Positions 60,040 through 64,000 of a DNA stretch of 64,000 nt are shown here, piece after piece (the first letter of the stretch is position 1; every line of letters starts with the position of its first letter). The notes below the pieces were generated by a model, which saw only the letters and a program-made list of their open reading frames with translations, was not told the origin of the DNA and ran no database searches. Source of the stretch: Protula sp. h YS-2021 (lineage: Eukaryota; Annelida; Polychaeta; Sabellida; Serpulidae); contig OX457034.1 of assembly GCA_949752745.1 (NCBI GenBank), positions 1,999,833 to 2,063,832 on the forward strand, in the 5' to 3' direction. Position numbers and translations under genes: made by a program.

Positions 60040-62113
60040 GTTTGTGTGCAGGGCGCCGCGAAAAGCATGAAATTTTTGCTGATCGATGGGGCGGGGGAGG
60101 CGGGAGGGGTGTGCCTTGCCATGAAGTGATGTGTGTGAGCAATGCACCGTCTGGAGCATGTAGTTCTTGCTGTGTATCTCTGTGTGTGTGCGGGGGGGGG
60201 GGGGGGGGGTTGCGTGTTTTGACGTCACTTTGCGCAGGACGGTGGAGGGGGTGTCGTGACGTCAGACGTGCGTGTGTGTGCAGGGTGCCGTGTGGACGAT
60301 GCGATTCTCTCTGTGCGGGCGGCTGCTGGCTTCGGGAGGGGGTGGTATCATGACGTCACACGTGCGTGTGTGTGCTAGGCGCCGTGTGGACGATGAGGTT
60401 CTCGCTGTGCGGGCGGCTGCTGGCTAGCGGGAGGGGGTGGTGTCGTGACGTCACACGTGCGTGTGTGTGCAGGGCGCCGTGTGGAAGATGCGATTCTCGC
60501 TGTGGGGGCGGCTGCTGGCTAGCGGGAGGGGGTGGTGTCGTGACGTCACACGTGCGTGTGTGTGCAGGGCGCCGTGTGGACGATGCGATTCTCGCTGTGC
60601 GGGCTTCTGCTGGCTAGCGGGAGGGGGTGGTGTCGTGACGTCACACGTGCGTGTGTGTGCAGGGCGCCGTGTGGACGATGCGATTCTCGCTGTGGTCGGC
60701 TGCTGGCTAGCGGAGGGGGGGGGGGGGTGGTGTCGTGACGTCACACGTGCGTGTGTGTGCAGGGCGCCGTGTGGAAGATGCGATTCTCGCTGTGCGGGCG
60801 GCTGCTGGCTAGCGGGAGGGGGTGGTGTCGTAACGTCACACGTGCGTGTGTGTGCAGGGCGCCGTGTGGACGATGCAATTCTCGCTGTGCGGGCTTCTGC
60901 TGGCTAGCGGGAGGGGGTGGTGTCGTGACGTCATACGTGCGTGTGTGTGCAGGGCGCCGTGTGGAAGATGCGATTCTCGCTGTGCGGGCGGCTGCTGGCT
61001 AGCGGGAGAGGGTGGTGTCGTGACGTCACGCGTGCGTGTGTGCAGGGCGCCGTGTGGACGATGAGGTTCTCGCTGTGCGGGCGGCTGCTGGCTAGCGGGA
61101 GGGGGGTGGTGTCGTGACGTCACACGTGCGTGTGTTCATGGCGCCGTGTGGACGATGAGGTTCTCGCTGTGCGAGCGGCTGCTGGCTAGCGGGGGGGGGG
61201 GGGGGGGTGGGGTGGTATCATGACGTCACACGTGCGTGTGTGTGCAGGGCGCCGTGTGGACGATGAAGTTCTCGCTGTGCGAGCTGCTGCTGGGTAGCGG
61301 GAGGGGTTGGTGTCGTGACGTCACACGTGCGTGTGTGTGCAGGGCGCCGTGTGGACGATGAAGTTCTCGCTGTGCGGGCGGCTGCTGGCTAGCGGGGGGG
61401 AGGGGGTGGTGTCGTGACGTCACTCGTGCGTGTGTGTGCAGGGGCGCCGTGTGGACGATGCGATTCTCGCTGTGCGGGCTTCTGCTGAGTAGCGGGAGGG
61501 GGTGGTGTCGTGACGTCACACGTGCGTGTGGCTGCAGGGCGCCGTGTGGACGATGCGATTCTCGCTGCGCGGGCGGCTGCTGGCTATCGGGAGGGGGTGG
61601 TGTCGTGACGTCAGACGTGCGTGTGTGTGCAGGGCGCCGTGTGGACGACGCGATTCTCGCTGTGCGGGCGGCTGCTGGCTAGCGGGAGGGGGTGGTGTCG
61701 TGACGTCACACGTGCGTTTGTGAAGGGTGCCGTGTGGACGATGAGGTTCTCGCTGTGCGGGCGGCTGCTGGCTAGCGGGAGGGGGTGGTCTCGTGACGTC
61801 CGACGTGCGTGTGTGTGCAGGCCGCCGTGTGGACGATGCGATTCTCGCTGTGCGGGCGGCTGCTGGCTAGCGGGAATGGGTGGTGTCGTGACGTCAGATG
61901 TGCGTGTGTGTGCAGGGCGCCGTGTGGACGATGAAGTTCTCGCTGTGCGGGCGGCTGCTGGCTAGCGGGAGGGGGTGGTGTCGTGACGTCACACGTGCGT
62001 GTGTGTGCAGGGCGCCGTGTGGACGATGAGGTTCTCGCTGTGCGGGCGGCTCCTGGCTAGCGGGAGGGGGTGGTGTCGTGACGTCACACGTACGTGTGTG
62101 TGCAGGGCGCCGT
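60040..62113. repeat. 95-bp array built from the WDR44 WD-blade exon, ~20 copies
   Basis: The regular array begins at about 60254, after two diverged copies (60040-60240). Each unit: TGTGTGTGTGCAG (an acceptor), GGCGCCGTGTGGACGATGCG, ATTCTCGCTGTGCGGGCGGC, TGCTGGCTAGCGGGAGGGGG, then TGGTGTCGTGACGTCACACG. The exon-like part reads GAVWTMRFSLCGRLLASG, the start of the first WD repeat of WDR44 (GAVWTMKFSHCGRLLASAG), in the phase expected after exon 8. No copy continues into the rest of the blade (QDNIVRIW). The array runs into the assembly gap. Confidence 0.93.
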
Positions 62114-62313
62114 NNNNNNNNNNNNNNNNNNNNNNNNNNNNNNNNNNNNNNNNNNNNNNNNNNNNNNNNNNNNNNNNNNNNNNNNNNNNNNNNNNNNNNN
62201 NNNNNNNNNNNNNNNNNNNNNNNNNNNNNNNNNNNNNNNNNNNNNNNNNNNNNNNNNNNNNNNNNNNNNNNNNNNNNNNNNNNNNNNNNNNNNNNNNNNN
62301 NNNNNNNNNNNNN
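62114..62313. other. Assembly gap (200 N)
   Basis: Run of 200 N directly after an array unit cut at GGCGCCGT. The round number suggests a gap of unknown size; the rest of WDR44 may be in it or the two sides may be wrongly joined. Confidence 0.95.
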
Positions 62314-62560
62314 TACCCGTATCATTCGTTCGATACTAGAATTTATGTGTTGTGATATGGCGTACCGTAATATCGCATGGCGTAAATAACTCCCATTACG
62401 TCAGCGAATAAAACGTTTTTATTTGCTTCTACTTAATAATCTTCAAATGATTCGCTTTATTGGCGAAATTTATAAAATCGTTAAAGTAATTTACGTGACA
62501 TCGGGGACTCTTTAACAATACCGGTAGACCTCAGGGCGTTTGCTAATGTTTATGAATACT
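62314..62560. other. Unassigned sequence after gap
   Basis: AT-rich, with no gene seen. Confidence 0.4.
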
Positions 62561-62920
62561 GTTGATACAGGCCGCCTTCCCTCAGCCCATGCCTGCCATT
62601 GGGAGGATAGCGAACTTCCCCCCCCCCTCCCACCCCCACTCCCCCCAACCCCACAGGGTGTAGAGAACTGTTTGGTGGTTTGCTAATGTTTATGAATACT
62701 GTTGACACAGGCCGCCTTCCCTCAGCCCATGCCTGCCATTGGGAGGATAGCGAACTTCCCATTCCCCTCACCCCTCCACCCCCCCCCCCCCCCCCCCCCC
62801 CCGCCAATGTGTAGAGAACGGCTTGGTGGTTTGCTAATGTTTATGAATACTGTTGATACAGGCCGCCTTCCCTCAGCCCATGCCTGCCATTGGGAGGATA
62901 GCGAACTTCAGCTCGCTGAG
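62540..62920. repeat. ~135-bp triplication of an exon acceptor and exon start
   Basis: Three copies of GTTTGCTAATGTTTATGAAT, ACTGTTGATACAG and GCCGCCTTCCCTCAGCCCAT, GCCTGCCATTGGGAGGATAG, CGAACTTC, starting near 62538, 62678 and 62829. The first two continue into C-tracts; only the third continues as coding sequence to a donor. Confidence 0.9.
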
Positions 62921-62964
62921 AAAAAACAGACCTCGCGAGCATCATATTTTCGATACACACTTCG
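62862..62964 (+). CDS. Twitchin-like gene, exon upstream of Ig domain
   Basis: Acceptor GTTGATACAG|GCC and donor CTTCG|GTAAGT bound 103 bp, phase 0 to one leftover G. Translation: AAFPQPMPAIGRIANFSSLR, KNRPREHHIFDTHF. It is joined in phase to the Ig exon at 63383 (G + AC gives Asp). No domain is recognised by itself. The third and only complete copy of a triplicated segment. Confidence 0.6.
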
Positions 62965-63382
62965 GTAAGTTCCGGACACCGCCGTCCCGATTTGGTTGTT
63001 CAGATACGGGGACATTCGTTCCATTACCGTCGTATCTTATTTGAAAGTGTGCGGCATTAATCGCTAAGTACAGTTATGTACCAACACTGAAATCGCAAAA
63101 ACTTAACAGTCAATTAAATGTAGATTGATTATTGTTTATAGTTATGTAACCACTTGGGAACGATTACAGAGATATTTGGAGTTGGTGGGAAATGAGCAAA
63201 ACTGCAGAATGGGTAGGGGGTGGGCTAGCTTGCAAGCCCTGGGAGTAGCGCAGCGCTGTCGTTTGACGTTCGTTTTTCGCCAGATTTACAAAATTTTACA
63301 TATCTCAAAATATTGCCCCCTCTCTTCCTATGAATCCTTCAATCTAGATTGTTTGAAATAAAAACGTTGGGGGCGTTTTCAG
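62965..63382. other. Intron between twitchin-like exons
   Basis: 418 bp, no other feature seen; it ends GGGGCGTTTTCAG. Confidence 0.6.
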
Positions 63383-63674
63383 ACCGCAAGGAAGCAATGC
63401 CCCGCTTCATCCGCAAGCCTCACAGCTGCATCGTGCAGGAGGGCCAGGTGGCCAACTTCAAGTGTCGTGTGGTCGCCTCCAGCCCTCCCATCATCACGTG
63501 GTCATTCAACAACCAAGTACTCAACCCGAGCCTCAAGTACATGCCCAAGTACTCGGGCCTGTCGTACGAGCTGAGGATAGCCAGAACCAAGATGGAGGAC
63601 AAAGGGGGAGTATGTCGTGAAGGCGGTGAATTCGTACGGGAGCCGCGAGGAGTCCTGCTTCTTAAATGTTGAAC
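63383..63674 (+). CDS. Twitchin/titin-like Ig (I-set) domain exon, one-base frameshift
   Basis: Acceptor GGCGTTTTCAG|AC and donor GTTGAAC|GTAAGC. The exon reads RKEAMPRFIRKPHSCIVQEG, QVANFKCRVVASSPPIITWS, FNNQVLNPSLKYMPKYSGLS, YELRIARTKMEDKG: a complete I-set Ig with Cys (FKC), Trp (ITW) and the L-I--DKG region. The Y-x-V-x-A-x-N-xYG strand (YVVKAVNSYGSREE) follows only in the next frame, because the run AAAGGGGGAG has one G too many. The ASSPPI-TW and KY-LKYM-KY details resemble twitchin/projectin giant muscle kinases, but titin-family assignment beyond that is open. A separate gene from WDR44. Confidence 0.8.
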
Positions 63675-64000
63675 GTAAGCAATACGATTTTATTATTGGC
63701 TATTTATTTAATGTGTTGGAAATTTCAGCTGCATTTGATTTATTGCAAGTGCCGCTAGACTCGAGCTGAGTTCTTTATGGAAAGCGGAGTTGTGGTGTCT
63801 AAAATGAAGCATACTTAAAATGGAAAGATATAAATAAAACTCATCAAAAGATGAAACGATTCAAAACAACATAATCTGGTAATTGTGTGATTTGATAATA
63901 TTGGTCAAATTTGATTAATTTTAATTGCCGGGTGTGAAATATGTAAAGTATTAAAATGAATTAATATGCAAATGACAGAATGTTCAAAAAATTAACATAT
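63675..64000. other. Downstream intron of the twitchin-like gene
   Basis: AT-rich, no feature recognised. Confidence 0.5.

Noticed and set aside
60254..62113. CRISPR-like array
   Set aside because: Regular direct repeats, but with no unique spacers, in a eukaryotic locus; the unit is an exon fragment.

Overview
This is an animal (metazoan) genomic window. It has intron-split genes with GT-AG junctions, LINEs, tRNA-derived SINEs, a Tigger-type DNA transposon, a complete Polinton/Maverick, and very many minisatellites. The twitchin-like Ig exon, the SINE tails ending in GGGACGTTAAAC plus CAAA repeats, and transposons with internal tandem repeats suggest a marine invertebrate, perhaps a mollusc or other lophotrochozoan. 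That placement is inference; no species marker is visible.

Host genes. Eight plus-strand exons (3982-4049, 15875-16165, 20265-20355, 27909-28601, 31228-31422, 50007-50172, 54695-54814, 56676-56827) join in phase at every junction. They encode the N-terminal half of a WDR44 (Rab11-binding WD-repeat) orthologue: a FFAT motif at the start, a glutamine-rich coiled coil, a proline-rich/acidic region, then the LDTGE, INPL-LHIMRRTKEY, basic KKFFGK and KGPYDFD blocks that precede the WD repeats. The next exon, the first WD blade (GAVWTM-FS-CGRLLAS), is present only as a 95-bp tandem array of about 20 copies (60254-62113) that runs into a 200-N gap. After the gap, two exons of a second plus-strand gene, with a twitchin/titin-like Ig domain, lie at 62862-63674.

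Mobile DNA. 268-3600 is a deletion derivative of a Polinton with ~510-bp inverted repeats. 5560-10210 is a degraded CR1/L2-like LINE holding a nested MITE and a transposon with internal tandem repeats. 10234-12720 is a Tigger element with a broken transposase, followed by a 1.45-kb duplication of the flank. 14760-15690 holds minus-strand Ty3/gypsy remnants, and 21836-23260 a second LINE split by a SINE. 33867-49215 is a 15.3-kb Polinton inside WDR44 intron 5, with terminal inverted repeats and a perfect 6-bp target duplication (GTCGTG).

Polinton layout. On the plus strand are PolB, a PC4-like ssDNA-binding protein and three small ORFs. Convergent to them on the minus strand, in transcription order, are: a 139-aa protein, a 206-aa PC4-like/zinc-ribbon protein, two small proteins, integrase plus chromodomain (split by one TAG), packaging ATPase, a basic core-like protein, a conserved 196-aa protein, a putative acylated 73-aa protein, penton-like protein, a pX-like protein, the double-jelly-roll capsid protein and an adenain-type protease. 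Minus-strand genes overlap by a few bases or abut closely. The set covers self-synthesis, integration, packaging, capsid building and maturation, so the element may be a recently active endogenous virus-like transposon.

Most striking non-coding structure: at least three minisatellites are made from exon/splice-junction sequence (WDR44 exon 6 donor, WDR44 WD-blade exon, twitchin-like exon acceptor). Other arrays begin within 0-20 bp of a splice donor or end just before an acceptor.
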